DNA of 64,000 nt from Ophiura sarsii (Eukaryota > Echinodermata > Ophiuroidea > Amphilepidida > Ophiuridae). Position numbers and translations under genes: made by a program. The stretch spans positions 29,961,798 through 30,025,797 of the forward strand of contig CM069442.1 in the NCBI GenBank assembly GCA_035610835.1, written 5' to 3'. The notes beneath the pieces are model-generated. The model saw only the letters and a list, made by a program, of their open reading frames with translations, was not told the origin of the DNA and ran no database searches. This document shows, piece by piece, positions 1 through 11,165 of this stretch. Numbering within the stretch: the first letter of the stretch is position 1; every line of letters begins with the position of its first letter.

Positions 1-98
1 TCTAGGAATAATATCTTGGGTTGAATGATAAGCTCCATACCGATAGAAGTTCTCTTTCTCTCTCCACCAGATATGCCGGGGATGAAAGTTGTACCAAC
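1..98 (-). CDS. ABCG2-like transporter, exon 5 of those visible (ABC signature), partial at window edge
   Basis: Minus-strand exon that runs off the left edge. It starts after a good acceptor (pyrimidine run then AG at 100-99) with codons V-G-T-T-F-I-P-G-I and reads through S-G-G-E-R-K-R, the ABC signature, then T-S-I-G-M-E-L-I and I-L-F-L, the strand leading into Walker B. The sequence stops two bases into the next codon, so Walker B itself is outside. The order (K-V-G-T junction, signature, S-I-G-M-E-L-I) is that of ABCG2, the multidrug half-transporter that works as a homodimer in the plasma membrane and exports amphipathic compounds and urate. In frame with the exon at 821-973. Paralogue choice within ABCG is inferred from the S-I-G-M-E-L-I string; ABCG1/4/5/8 differ there. 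Confidence 0.9.
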
Positions 99-820
99 CT
101 AAAAAAGTGATATGGTATATCAATGGTAGATGAATGATATGAATAGAGTTCATCTAAGATAAAAGTAACTCTGTGTTACATTCGAATAAGTCTATGTTGT
201 AGTAGAATACATAAATTATAGGTCAATAATGAGAAACACGCTCCAAAAATTAAATTTTGAAGCCTATATGTACCTTTGCATGATTGCGCGATGAATGGGG
301 AATGAGGGGTCCACAGGCACGGTGCTTCTGTTGGATTTTGTTTGCAGGGTTAAGGTTATTTGAATGGTTGCCAATCGTCACATTCAAATCTCTACATTCA
401 ACCGGGGGGGGGGGGGGGGGGTACTCGGATTTGGTTTGGTCGGGGTGTGCGGCTGAAGATTCATAACCCCTACCCATTTCTAAGGGTGATTTTGGAAAAA
501 ACGGTATCCATTTCTGTGGATTTTGCTTCATTAATAGACCCAATTTTCGCAAATTATCAGAAAAATAGACAACATTTTCGCAAATTTTCACGAAAATAAA
601 CCCATTTGTATTTTTATGGGAAAATAGACCCATCTGTAAAAAGTGGGGTCATTTTTAGATATTTTCAAGCACAAAATCATACCCCATGTTAAGGGATTTT
701 TTGCAAAAAAGCAGCCGATTAGAGCGGCACATCCCTGTACCGTATAAGGCGATTACCCCCTCCCCCGGGCATTCAACTCTAATTCAGAGACAGTTTTATT
801 TGTCTTCTTCAAGCACTTAC
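99..820 (-). other. Intron of the ABCG2-like gene
   Basis: 722 bp between the exons at 1-98 and 821-973, with donor GTAAGT on the exon 821 side and acceptor AG at 100-99. It contains an 18-nt G run at 404-421 and T-rich sequence. I see no coding sequence; short open frames here are low-complexity. Confidence 0.85.
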
Positions 821-973
821 CTTTGTGTCTGCACAATCAGTCAAACCAAGCTCTGCAATCACATCCTGCACCCTCTGATATCTTTCTTTTCTGCTCATAC
901 TACTCGGAAGTCGTACGGCTGCCGAGAATGAGAGATTCTCACGCACAGTCAGTGTGCCCATCACAATGTCCTC
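821..973 (-). CDS. ABCG2-like transporter, exon 4 of those visible (nucleotide-binding domain, mid part)
   Basis: 153 bp, 51 codons, phase 0 at both ends, no stops. Acceptor is CCCACCAG just right of 973, donor GTAAGTG just left of 821. The protein begins E-D-I-V-M-G-T-L-T-V-R-E-N-L-S-F-S-A-A and ends with E-L-G-L and D-C-A-D-T-K. This is the stretch between the Q-loop and the signature in the ABCG2 nucleotide-binding domain; V-M-G-T-L-T-V-R-E-N-L is highly characteristic of ABCG2. It joins in frame to the exon at 3338-3464, which ends G-Y-V-V-Q (so the junction gives the Q-loop Q-E-D), and to the exon at 1-98. Conservation and open frame suggest selection. Confidence 0.93.
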
Positions 974-1413
974 CTGGTGGGAAAATCATAGGGACAAATT
1001 TGTCTCGTGAATATTTGGTGGGGGAAGGTATAGGTATTTGCGAATTGGGACCACATCAAATGATTGAATTAGTAAATTTTATACGATTATTCACCTTTTT
1101 AGAAAAATCGGACTGGCATTTAGGCAACGAAAAAAAGAGGCAAACGAACCTCTCAGGTCGGGTCGGTCATTCGGGCTTTTTGTTTTTCCTTGAAAATGGC
1201 TGTAAAAATCACACACAAAAAATGTTAAAGTTTTAAAGCAAAAAAAAAAAAAAAAAATGGGTCGGTATTCATTTGCACATGAATTTGTTTCCACTGATTT
1301 CTTTTTTTTCGTCGCCTTATGGGTTTTTTTTAAACCAAAACCGGACTAAAGAATTCTTGTGAAAAAGTGACCACCCTACCTTTGTGAAGTAGTTCATCCT
1401 TGTATAACATATA

Positions 1414-2079
1414 CAGTCAGCTGTAGAACGGGGCCCCGTTTCAATTGAGGGCGCTCTAAAACGATGGGTGTACGTAACCAATGTAACGCACACCCGTTAA
1501 TTTGCGCAATGATTGAATTTTCGCCTTTTACCCTAATTATCTGCATAAAAAGTAACTATCCATCGAGTTGAGAGCAGCATAAGGTACCAGAACTCCTTGC
1601 GACATCCAGTTCGATAATTTAATTTAATCTTTGACACCAACATCACACGACACAAGCTTAAATTATGTCTTTTTGACCGGTTTGCTGCGATGAGACCACC
1701 ATTTTCTAGACGAGATTACACCATTTTATAGAATTTTTAGGGGAAGTGTGATAATTTTTACATTAAGTATAAGCCCTATAGTATTCAGAAATGATGTATT
1801 TGTAACTATTATCTCTGTGATAAGAGAGTTATTTCGTTGTTTAAAACCGGCAAAATCGGCTTTTTATGAATTTCGAAAAATTACTGTGACGTGAGGCCGT
1901 TCCCTTGGAAACGCAGTCCCATTCCCAAGCCCGCCCTCTATTTAAAAGTGTTTTTTGTTCGTATTCTGGCGGGCGACGCACTTCCGTCACTTCATGAACC
2001 GCCGTGTAAAAAATGACGACAGTGCGTCACTAAATAGAGCACCCTCAATTGAAACGGGCCCCCGTTCTACAGCTGACTG
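1414..2079. mobile_element. MITE-type DNA transposon, 666 bp, ATATA target duplication
   Basis: Inverted ends CAGTCAGCTGTAGAACGGGG at the left and its near-complement at the right, continuing inward as CCCGTTTCAATTGAGGG on both sides, about 45 bp in all. It is flanked by ATATA at 1409-1413 and 2080-2084. There is no transposase frame. The target could be TA within ATATA, so the superfamily is unclear. Confidence 0.85.
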
Positions 2080-2138
2080 ATATAGCCTACATGTGTATTC
2101 TCCCACCAGAAAAATCCGGGGACATTGTAGTAATCACA

Positions 2139-2525
2139 TTAAAAGGGCATTGAGAGATGTATCGATATACTAAATGAGCAAATAACGTAAAGATAATCAT
2201 CAACATAGCCCAAATCCAAAATGTCATACAATTCCAACATCGCCTTCATGCAAAAATAAGCAAATAACGGCACTTCCAGGTTGAGATTTGCCGCGAAAGT
2301 CTGTGAGTAAAACGATGCATAACTTCCGAATTCAGCACCTGAGTTTCGTTATGATCATATCGAAACTAAGAAAAATCATGACATTTTATATGATAAACGG
2401 CGAATGTTGGTAAACTGTTTCAGATGGTAGTTAGTATATGCTTAAATATTACTTTGATGCAAAAAAACTGATTTCCAGGATAATTGGGGGCGCACTCCCA
2501 TACGTATCTCTCAATGCCCCTTTAA
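2139..2525. mobile_element. MITE with TTAA ends
   Basis: Inverted ends GGGCATTGAGAGAT near 2145 and ATCTCTCAATGCCC near 2506-2519, each abutting TTAA (2139-2142 and 2522-2525). One-sided related ends occur near 16074 and 49815. TTAA targets are typical of piggyBac-type transposases, but the ends do not identify the family. Confidence 0.75.
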
Positions 2526-2744
2526 AAGGTTAACCCCCTGAGCACTACCTGCCTATTTAACAATATTGAATACCAATTATAACATACTGCTTCTAAAATA
2601 TGTCACTCCAATCCTTATATGGGATACAATCTTTTCCAACAATGTCTCTCATTGGTGCAATAAATGAGGTAACCGTCTTTCTGACCAATCAGCAGGTAGT
2701 TCTCCGGGGGTTAAACAAGGTTCAAATAGGCATCACACCTATCT

Positions 2745-3070
2745 ACCTACCCCCCAGGGGGGCACTCAACCTTTATTTGGGGGTTGGGGTGTGCCGCCCA
2801 GGGTCTCAAAAAGGGGGGCTTCGGAACTGAACTGAGAGAATTTCATGATGAAAATTAGGGTCTTAAGAACTGATGTTCTCGAGAAAGTAGGTCAGAACTG
2901 GTGTGTTTTCAAATTTGATTAGTAAGATCGCAAATGTTTGAAAAATTTGGGTTTTAGAACGCCTTTTTTTTAATTGGGGCTTCGGAATGCAAAAGTTCGC
3001 CATCTTTGAATTTTCAATAAAATGGGGGTGGGGGTGGTCTTAAGAGCTGATGCAGGCTCAAAAGGGGGTC
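2745..3070. repeat. Dispersed repeat with GGGGCACTCAACC motif
   Basis: A G-rich stretch, GGGGGCACTCAACC then GGGGTGTGCCG and GGGTCTCAAA, that recurs near 27280-27560 with the same internal order (including repeated TTAAGAACTG). An unclassified interspersed repeat. The MITE at 3071 is inserted into it at a TTAA. Confidence 0.65.
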
Positions 3071-3318
3071 TTAACACTTTCCACGCGGCTATTGGTTTTA
3101 CCATATTCAAAACAGATTTTTCAGAAAGCTTTTCCCAACTTTCAAGGTCTAACTCAAGGATTACAGAACCAATAGTAGGCATGTTTGTACTTATTTCAAT
3201 GCATTTCTCATGGTGATTCCAAATATGATAATGAAATTCAATAATTTTAAAAATTTTGAAACATTTTGTGAAATTTTGGAATGTCGTCTGCAGCCGCCTG
3301 CCACATGGAAAGCGTTAA
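3071..3318. mobile_element. MITE family A, complete copy ending 19 bp from a splice donor
   Basis: TTAA CACTTTCCACGCGGC at the left and GCCACATGGAAAGCG TTAA at the right. Other members lie at 25962-26188 and 46308-46542, with partial copies at 9880-10015, 22760-22985 and 46855-47012. The right end lies 19 bp from the last base of the exon ending at 3338, so this insertion sits almost on the splice donor. Confidence 0.85.
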
Positions 3319-3337
3319 GAGCTAGCAGGGTACCTAC

Positions 3338-3464
3338 CTGCACAACATAGCCAGTCATACATTTGACGTTGGTTGGTTTATTGCCATCAACGAGGACTGT
3401 ACCTGACCATTTATGACCTGATACTCCGTGTTGGCTCCTCCTTGAAGCTAATATGTCTAACAAT
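3338..3464 (-). CDS. ABCG2-like transporter, exon 3 of those visible
   Basis: 127 bp, between acceptor CTGCATTAG and donor GTAGGT. It opens with one base completing the second Thr of the Walker A segment in the previous exon, then reads L-L-D-I-L-A-S-R-R and ends C-M-T-G-Y-V-V-Q. Both blocks match ABCG2 (L-L-D-V-L-A-A-R-K and S-G-Y-V-V-Q in the human protein). Phase agrees with the exons on both sides. It is squeezed between two transposons: a MITE whose end lies 19 bp beyond the donor side and a LINE fragment starting about 30 bp beyond the acceptor side. Confidence 0.93.
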
Positions 3465-3489
3465 CTAATGCAGAGGAGATAATGACATC

Positions 3490-3780
3490 GATTAAATAAT
3501 GATATACGCGAAGATGTGTAAGACTGAGTTTTATGGTGAACGGTCTTTTGCTGCAGCAGCACCAAAAGTTTGGAACATGTTGCCCTCCAAGCTTTGTCCA
3601 GTATCCAACATAAACTTATTCAAAAAAGGACTCAAAACTCATTTATTCAACGCATCTTGTTTGATATTCGTTCGCCGTGTACATTACAATTAGAACTGGA
3701 CTACATCACTGAGTACACCCCCCTGCCTGGGAACCTAACAAGCTTGCTCTTTTCTTCCAGTCATGTATACATGTATATGT
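3490..3780 (+). mobile_element. LINE tail fragment (L2/CR1-like)
   Basis: The plus-strand frame at 3499-3693 contains Y-G-E-R-S-F-A-A-A-A-P-K-V-W-N-M-L-P and then F-K-K-G-L-K-T-H-L-F, the conserved C-terminus found downstream of reverse transcriptase in L2/CR1-type LINEs. Everything upstream is missing: a heavily 5'-truncated copy inside the gene's largest intron. Confidence 0.8.
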
Positions 3781-5189
3781 AGGCAATACCCCACCAAACA
3801 TGGCATAATTAATCAATTCACCATTGTGTCACATAGAGTGAACCATTTTGCCACCGAGCCTAATAGGTGCACGAGACATGTCCAGCAAAACTGTTTGTCA
3901 TTCACTGGGCTGTTCTAATTGGAATCCATACACCCCTTATGGAAGGCATTAGGCCATTTAAAATTAATTATTATATTCTCATAGCACTAGCCTTTGAAAA
4001 GTGAAGAGGGAGGGCAGTTTTTATTTTAATTTTTTTATTAAATTGACACAATATGGCTGTTTTCATGCAAAATTTATACTGCCAGCATCTTTCAGCAGCA
4101 TTCGGAAAATGGTGAGGCTCTTTTGTATATTTAATTTATGAATGTTAGACCCCTAGAGTTCTATAAAAAAACTGTGGAAAGTGACTGTAGTTGATAAATA
4201 CATAGACCTATCAACCTTATAGAATTTCAGTATTAGAAACTCAATCATTTCTGAACATTGAAACGTAAGAAAAAGTTGACCTTATCTGAGAAAGTGAGGA
4301 GGGAGAGCTACAAGAATTGACTTTTTTTTAAAGTGGACTTATCTTAAAATATTTCGAATGGGTTACCTGCACGGGTGACCCCATTTGAAATCTATACTCC
4401 CTGTGTGGAGGATTAAGGTCTGTGTCTTCCATAGGGTGTAAGGATTTCAAATGGAATAGCTCATTGATTATCCCTTTGTGTTGGTGCATGAAAGTCATAT
4501 TGATAATTGGACATTTTTGCATGTAACCACTCCACAAAGATACAGTAATACAAAAAGAAAACATATTAATGACTATCTAAACAGAACCAAGTTAAAACGT
4601 GAGTTTAGGAAATCAATTGTCTCCTTTCCAAATGCTCGTTAAAACATGTTAATAATGACCAAATCAATAAATAGTGTACCTAGGACCTAGGAAATCAGGT
4701 CATTGTATTGACTGTTTTAAATTCTTAGGGCTATATGGCAATGTAATATTTTTATAGGGTTAAAGACCTACATAGCACACGAATCCAGGATAAAATCCCA
4801 GATATGATTTACCATTGAGTAACGTTTTGAAAGGCTACATTGAACATGTTTCATTATTGTTAAAGTTTCAGGGGGGACTTTGTGTGGCTGTGTGTTTTTC
4901 AAGATATAGATGAAAACGGACAGAAAAAAATAAAGAAAATATTACGAATTTAGGAGTCATTTCCACTCGTACAATATGAATGCATTATGAATGCATGGGT
5001 CAATTTTGATAGATTTTGTGTCATTTTAAAGCTTAAAATATGCTCTGAGAGCACACATAATACACTAAAAATTAGATTTCACATGCAAAGTCCCCCTTTT
5101 GTAGTGCTGCATCACATTTGAAGTTCCTTACAACTAGCCTATTAATATGAGATGTCGGTTGTGTGATCTTAAATTTAGAAGCCTGGCAT
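3781..5189. other. Intronic sequence, little recognisable
   Basis: Part of the 12.2 kb intron (3465-15673). I see a weak palindrome at about 4373-4455 (CCATTTGAAAT to ATTTCAAATGG) that may be a decayed MITE, otherwise AT-rich sequence without coding signal. Confidence 0.5.
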
Positions 5190-5530
5190 GAACAGTAGGG
5201 CGGGGCGTAAATAGGGAAGGTATTTTGTTCAAATCGGCCATGGTCAAAATGTATTCCACTTGACCCCACATTATCAAATAGGCACTTTAAAAAAAATTCG
5301 GAGGGGGTCTTCAGACCCCACCACTACCCTTTATCCCCCTATAGGGGAATACATGGTAAAATTGCCAAATTAGTGTAGCAAAATTATGTATCGACCTAAA
5401 ACAAATTGAAACATAATTTTTTCAGCACAATGCATTTCTATAAGGTCCCCATAGTGACATTCTAAAAGTCCGAAAATATCAGAGTAGTAGAAATATGCCT
5501 AATTTGCATAAACTTAAAATGGCCGCTAAT
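5190..5530 (+). repeat. Dispersed repeat B, copy 1 (inverted relative to 14430-14765)
   Basis: About 340 bp running from GGGCGGGGCGTAAATAGGGA through CAGACCCCACCACTACCC to AAACTTAAAATGGCCGC. The reverse complement occurs at 14430-14765 with few differences. Both copies are in the same intron about 9 kb apart, so they could pair as an RNA hairpin in the pre-mRNA. Confidence 0.8.
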
Positions 5531-5694
5531 TTGAGGATTTTGGCGGCCATTTTTGAGTCGCCGAAGGCTGACTATATAGTTTCGTTTTGTCATTTTTAGA
5601 GTAGTTGCTCCAGCCAAATTTGGTAGCCCAATGACGCGCAATGCAGCAACGCTAAATTTTACATAGAAGCTGCACGTAAGAGCTTTCTAATCGG

Positions 5695-6330
5695 TTTCTA
5701 AAATCACCAAAACGTGTGCGTGGCCCAAAATATGGAGTTTGCAGCGCTTGTTGGAAAAATGAATGCAATAGATAGGTAGAATAGAGATAGCGAAGTTTCC
5801 CGAAGTTTGGACGAAATTGAAATCAGCCAGGAAAGTAGTGTAATCGATGGTTCAATTGTGATTTTATACGATGTTTTTGAGGGGAAATTGCGCGACGAGC
5901 CATTTTGTTTCTATTTCCATAGACAACCCACCCCGACCCCGACGTCGCGGCATGGCGCAAAATATGGAATTAGCCGTGCTTGTTAGAATAGAAAATGATA
6001 TATTTAGATAGAATAGAGTTTTCTCAAGGGTACCGTGGTTTGGTCGAGATTCAATTCGTCCATGAAAGTGGTGTAATCGATGGTTCAATTGTGAATTTGT
6101 AGCATGTTTTTGAGGAGAAACTGCGTGACGAACCATTTTGTTTCTATTTCTGAACACACCAACACGTATGCGTGGCCCAAAATATGGAGTTTTAAGTACT
6201 TGTTAGAATTAAAAATGCCATAGATAGGTGAAATAGGATTATATAAGTATCCCGTTCTTTGGACGAAATTTAAATCATTCGGGAAAGTAGTGCAATCGAT
6301 GGTTCAATGGACTCTAATTGTGGATTGTTA
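5695..6330. repeat. Three diverged tandem units of about 235 bp
   Basis: The string GCCCAAAATATGGAGTTT or a variant recurs near 5725, 5955 and 6177, each followed by CTTGTTAGAA, then GTGTAATCGATGGTTCAATT or a variant. A local tandem duplication, not coding. Confidence 0.7.
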
Positions 6331-6669
6331 GCGTGTTTTGTGAATAAAATGGCGTATTGGGCAGCTCCGGTTGGTAAATTGGAAAGAGTGCAACAGTCCG
6401 CGCTGCTCACTGTGTGCATGGGTGGACCGCTGCAAAGCTCTTATAGTCTCTTACACCGAAGGTTAGTTAGTTAGGTATTAGGCCCGATACAGCGTGTGTT
6501 TGCGTTATAAGTTCATCATGCTTGTGACATGACGAAACCGGAAATTATGGGGGTGCAAATTGGCCACTTGAGATTGCTTGACAATCCATTGTTGAATCCC
6601 ATAATTATGGTGGATTTGACCACCTAGGTATGTGTATAGGTCAATGAACCTGCTATTGATTATTATAGT

Positions 6670-6862
6670 GAACTTTTATAATAAAGTGGGAGGGTATCAA
6701 GAGTACCTGCTTTCGGACTAATTAAAATATCACCATTTAAAACACCGATTGTGGAATGTCTACATTTAGAAATTCAAGCTGGAAATTCTAAAACATGAAG
6801 CAACCAAATACAGAAAACATTTATTTAATAAATTAAATAAATTAGAAGAATAGGCGCCACGC
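6670..6862 (+). repeat. Dispersed repeat C, copy 1
   Basis: Begins GGGAGGGTATCAAGAGTACC, then CTGCTTTCGGACT, and ends GGCGCCACGCGGCAAAAACT. A second copy in the same orientation is at about 47088-47276, inside the foldback element. Non-coding, class unknown. Confidence 0.75.
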
Positions 6863-7470
6863 GGCAAAAACTATGCCTTGTGTGAACTTATCAGAATCAA
6901 TCAAATTAAATTACCAGTGTGTACGCAACTCTATCTTCGTTAGTTGTAGTGTGTACGCTCGCTTAATTAACTAATGATGATCAACTAATCATCATCGAAT
7001 GAAGCGATTTTGTAGTGTGTACGGGGTCTATGTTTGAGTTTTGGTGTTTAGAGATAAGACATGGAATTGCAAGTTGTTGGCAATGGCAGATTCTTTTCTG
7101 TATTTGTATTCAAGTTTGATTTAACCTTTTGATTTAATAGTGCATTGATTCCTGGATAATTAGGACACTATCAAGCAAAATCACTGTCACCGATGTTTTA
7201 TTATGAATTTGGAATAACTTTAGATTTTGATTGTGTTGAAATGAAAGGTAGATCTAAATTATTGAAATGATGACAACTTCTCCCAAGGTTGTTTATGACA
7301 TAGTTAAATAAACGTGGAATGATCCAAATATCATTAAGTCCAAGTAAGTAAATAAAGCAGTTTTAATGGTCCCCTCGGGCACCATTTTCAGGACTTCTAT
7401 AATTTTCTTTTTTCCCCTTAATTTTTGCCATAACTTTTTTGTTAAAATATTTAAAAGGCTGACATCTTGG
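6863..7470. other. Intronic sequence, no gene
   Basis: AT-rich. Around 6920-7030 the motif GTAGTGTGTACG recurs three times, and ATGATGATCAACTAATCATCAT forms a short palindrome. No coding signal. Confidence 0.5.
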
Positions 7471-7473
7471 TAA

Positions 7474-8734
7474 GGGAGCGTTCATAAATACTCTGGTGGG
7501 GGGGGGGGGGGGGGGGCAAAAGTGTTGATACTCTGCAAAGGGGGGTCAAAAAAGTTTTTGAAACCCCAACACTGGGGGGGGGGGTCAAAAAAAGTTTAAA
7601 ACACTTATTAGTTTCCAAAATCTTCTGGGGGCCCGCCCCCAGACCCCTGCTTTACCAATATGCACATGTGGTTTCTAATTCTAAATACTCTGGAACGTTC
7701 ATAAATCAACGTAAAAATAGCTATGTTTTGGCGCGCAGATGTCTAACGGTCCTGATGTTCATCAGCTAAAAAAGAATGAAAGGCAAATTCATGTCAATAG
7801 CAAAAACATATTTAAAGCCAGGATAAAGCCAAAGATAAAGCCATATATTTGGAGGGAGCATCCTAATTGGTTTCAAAAACAGAGATCCGTGCATAAACAT
7901 ATGTGAAGTTATTCAGGGGACTGGCACTAAACCAGTAGCGTAGCCAGTGGGGGGGGCCGGGGGGGGCCGGGGGCGGGGGGGCCGGGGGGGACACCTAAAT
8001 GGGGACGGCGAAGCGGAAAAATGGGGACGAGAAGAAGGGGAGAAAAGAGAGAAAGAAGGGGGAAGGAGAGGGAGAAAGAGAAGAGAAAGGGGGAGGAGAG
8101 GGAGAAAGAGAAGGGAAAGGGGAAGGAGAGGGAGAAAGAGAAGGGAAAGGGGAAGGAGAGGGGAAAGAGAAGAGAAATGGGGACGAGAATTTGTTCGATG
8201 TAGTACATTTACTGTGCGATTTTTTTTGGACTGTTCGAAATTTTTTGATCTCACCCCCCACCTACGTGAAATTCACGAGGTAAGTGACTCGGAAAAAAAT
8301 TGGGGCAACCTTTTACGAAAATTTTTTAGGGACATAAAAAAAAAATAGGGACGATATTGATGCTTGCCCCCCCCCCCCGGAATGACAATGCTGGCTACGC
8401 TACTGCACTAAACCAAAGATACCTGCAATTGAAGTGGGAGTTCTGATTCACTCTAGATTCTACAACCTGCCCTCCTAGATGTGACACGTCCATCAAAGAT
8501 AGAATATGATACATGGTCAAAAAATATCCCATAAAACTATGATACCTGTTCTCTGAACTTGATAACAATGAACGGGGACAAGAAAGTTTCAGGTGCAGGC
8601 TGTAATACATGGGGGGGGGGTCAAAAAAGTGTGTGGCAAGGCCGGCGAGAGGGGGGGGGGTCAAAAAAGTGTTGATATACCAAAAATGAAATTATCCAGC
8701 CCCCCCCCCCACCAAAGTATTTATGAACGGTTAC
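7474..8734. mobile_element. PIF/Harbinger-like MITE, copy 1 (TAA duplication), carrying a nested hAT
   Basis: Ends GGGAGCGTTCATAAATACTC at the left and CTTTGGTG-type complement (ACCAAAGTATTTATGAACGG) at the right, flanked by TAA at 7471-7473 and 8735-8737. A three-base TWA target is typical of PIF/Harbinger. Sister copies: 12431-13325 (TTA) and 63846 onward (TAA). G runs sit just inside both ends. A hAT element splits it at 7933-8405. The purine-rich open frames at 7947-8348 are low complexity. Confidence 0.8.
7933..8405. mobile_element. Non-autonomous hAT element, 473 bp, perfect 8-bp target duplication
   Basis: A perfect 15-bp inverted terminal repeat, CAGTAGCGTAGCCAG and CTGGCTACGCTACTG, flanked by CACTAAAC at 7925-7932 and 8406-8413. 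An 8-bp duplication with CAG ends is the hAT hallmark. The interior is a GGAGAGGGAGAAAGAGAAGG-type purine repeat (about 8030-8180) with no transposase. Inserted inside the PIF-like MITE. Confidence 0.93.
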
Positions 8735-8737
8735 TAA

Positions 8738-10830
8738 TAGGTTTACTTTAATCCAATGAACATTTTAAAGCAGAGTTTGTATTACTACGGTAGTAACCAA
8801 TCCCCCAGAACCATGAAGAAAAATGTGTTTACAAAGGCTTCGTGCTCTTCAAGTTATGCAATTATCAATTGCAACCACGGCCCCTGGGTACTCATACTCA
8901 GGGATGGGCGGGACTTTGTCATCATGTTTGTTGGGGATTTGACTCAAAATGTGTCCCCGTGGCGTCGTTGCGCTTTTCTGAATCGTGTTCTGCTCAAATC
9001 ACGATAACTAACGCAAAAGGATATTGTCGTGGTTTTGGTCTCATTTGAAAGCTAAATAATTGCATTACATAACCTGTAAATATGACGCATCTAACTTCTT
9101 ATATGGGGGAGATGTGGTTGATTGAGTTGGGAAGTGGCGGAGGGGGGGGGGGGGTGCACATAAACTCTCTGGGAAAAAAGTGTGTGCCAAGCGGAGCCTT
9201 TCCTTGAATCAACCTCTGTATGAGCTACAAACATGATTTTGGTCTCTTCTTAAATGTTATTTAATAGTCTTTATGTCTGTGTTTTAACAGACTTGTCAAC
9301 CTTATGTAACAACTATTCATTATGGATAAGTCGCATGATCGGCTTTTCCCGGCCTATTCGCTACACAGTAAACGCAAATATTAACCCCAATTTATATAAA
9401 TTACTCTAACGGAATTTCTTTTTAACCTTTGATAGCAAAAGTAGGGTCTATACATTTTTGGAAAGCTCTCAACATTGGCAATTCAAAAATGCAGTTTAAA
9501 TCAGTGTAGGGGGCATAGGGAACAAAATATAACGTAAACTCTAAAAAAATTATTTAAACTTGTTGGGGCACTTTCATTAGCCTGTATGTTATTTAACCAA
9601 TATAGACAGTAACCCATGGCAATCCTAGAGGTGCTTGTTAGTAATTTCATGAGGAATTCAAAAATGCAAAGAACATTATGTCATGGGTAGGTATAAGAAT
9701 TACATGGATCTCAATAAGATTTAAAAAAAATAAAATCAAACATTGTGAATCATACATTTTACCAAAAGCAATTGTGTTTAGGTAAACACTATGTCCAAGT
9801 TAGACAGGTGTTTAGCTTCAAACCGTGTTTAACTACGTACAAAAATACAGACCATCGATGCCAAACCTTCATTATATTTTCAATCATGAGCATCATCACT
9901 TCTCATAATGAATCCAAATATGATGACGGCATTAAATAATCTTGACATTTTTAAAACATTTTGTGAAGTTTAAGAACTGTCGTCTGCAGACGACTTCCAC
10001 GTGGAAAGTGTTCAGATTATTTGAAATAAACAACGTTATTTCTCGTCTGTTATTCTATCGTTGGTTACCTTCAAAAATATTTATGATTCTTTATTTTAAA
10101 TCAATTAAAAGGGTATAAAATGTTCGTTACACACTATAATTGCGCAAATATGTTTTTATTGTGTAGTCCTGATCCTACTTATATGTTTTTCTTTGTAATC
10201 AGGTCGATAATATGTTTTTATGAGAGGAATCATCAAAAAAAATCCTTTTGACTGAATAGAAAAATATATTCTGACCTTCAGTGGAAATCGGAACAAAATC
10301 TAGGATCAAAGGAAGGGAACTTATCAAACACAAGATACATTGTGCGATCTGTGAAACTACTATACTCCCAATGATATCGGGCCCTGTGCCTTGAATTGAA
10401 GAAGTCTTGTAAAACATAAAACAGTTCAAAATTATCTAACCATTAAATTCATGGCAATTTTATTGTAAAACAATCAAATCAAACGTGTAACATGCTTTTT
10501 TCCAATTGAATGCTGATTTTGCGAATTTAAATGCCAATTGGTGTAAAGGACAATTTGATTTAGCTCGAATCACAATATCAAGTCCACTATACTTCCAAAC
10601 AGATTGATGCTTTTACCAAATCGGCCGCGCATTCGTTAACATGGCAGCGTATAGGCCCTAAACAGATTTGAATCTCAATAAATTTAATTGATTTTGCATG
10701 TATCAATTTGAATTCTTTTAAATGAAATTGACTGCTTGTTTTGCGAAAAAGATACCCCAATAGGCCTACACGTCGATAGCAAGATGCTAAGATTTCTCGC
10801 GAAATTGAATACCCATAATACAAATTGAAC
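8738..10830. other. Intronic sequence with repeat fragments
   Basis: No gene. Recognisable pieces: an end of the GC-rich MITE family near 8860-8890 (ATTATCAATTGCAACCACGG, compare 16496-16697), a G run near 9140, and a partial MITE family A copy at about 9880-10015 ending CCACGTGGAAAGTGTT. Confidence 0.55.
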
Positions 10831-11165
10831 TTAAAGGCATATTATGTGATCTTTTCCAGAGAGCGCCCTCTATTCATGATTTTTTTTAGAAAGTAGATTT
10901 TCTTGCAGATTTACATTTCCGATCATAAATCATACATACATTCCAAGTTACAGAGCGATACGATTCCTAATTACCTCAAAATCATGGTTTTAGAGTGAAT
11001 TTAGAGTGAAAAATATAAACTGTCGGGATTCCGACAGTTTATTTTCACTTGGAATGTATGCATGACTTATGATCAGAAATGTAAATCTGCAAGAAAATCT
11101 GCTTTCTATTTTTTTTTTTCGATGTTGAGGGCGTTCCCTGGAAAGATCACATAATATACCTTTAA
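10831..11165. mobile_element. MITE with long inverted repeat and TTAA ends
   Basis: TTAA at 10831-10834 and 11162-11165. The arms (AAGGCATATTATGTGATCTT, and its complement AAGATCACATAATATACCTT at the right) extend about 130 bp inward and meet at a short palindrome near 11030 (AAACTGTCGGGATTCCGACAGTTT, a 24-bp hairpin given here only as its stem AAACTGTCGG). It is a nearly complete foldback. Confidence 0.85.

Larger units (their letters stand above)
974..3337 (-). other. Intron of the ABCG2-like gene, MITE-rich
   Basis: 2.36 kb between exons. It includes a 17-nt A run near 1240-1256, a fragment around 1130-1200 of a dispersed repeat (GCAAACGAAC, then CTCAGGT and GGTCGGTC) also seen near 18160 and 23205, and three complete inverted-repeat elements listed separately. 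Confidence 0.8.

Noticed and set aside
7913..8348. Several overlapping Arg/Glu/Gly or Pro/Leu/Ser-rich frames on both strands
   Set aside because: They come from the purine repeat inside the hAT element; no domain and no codon signal.
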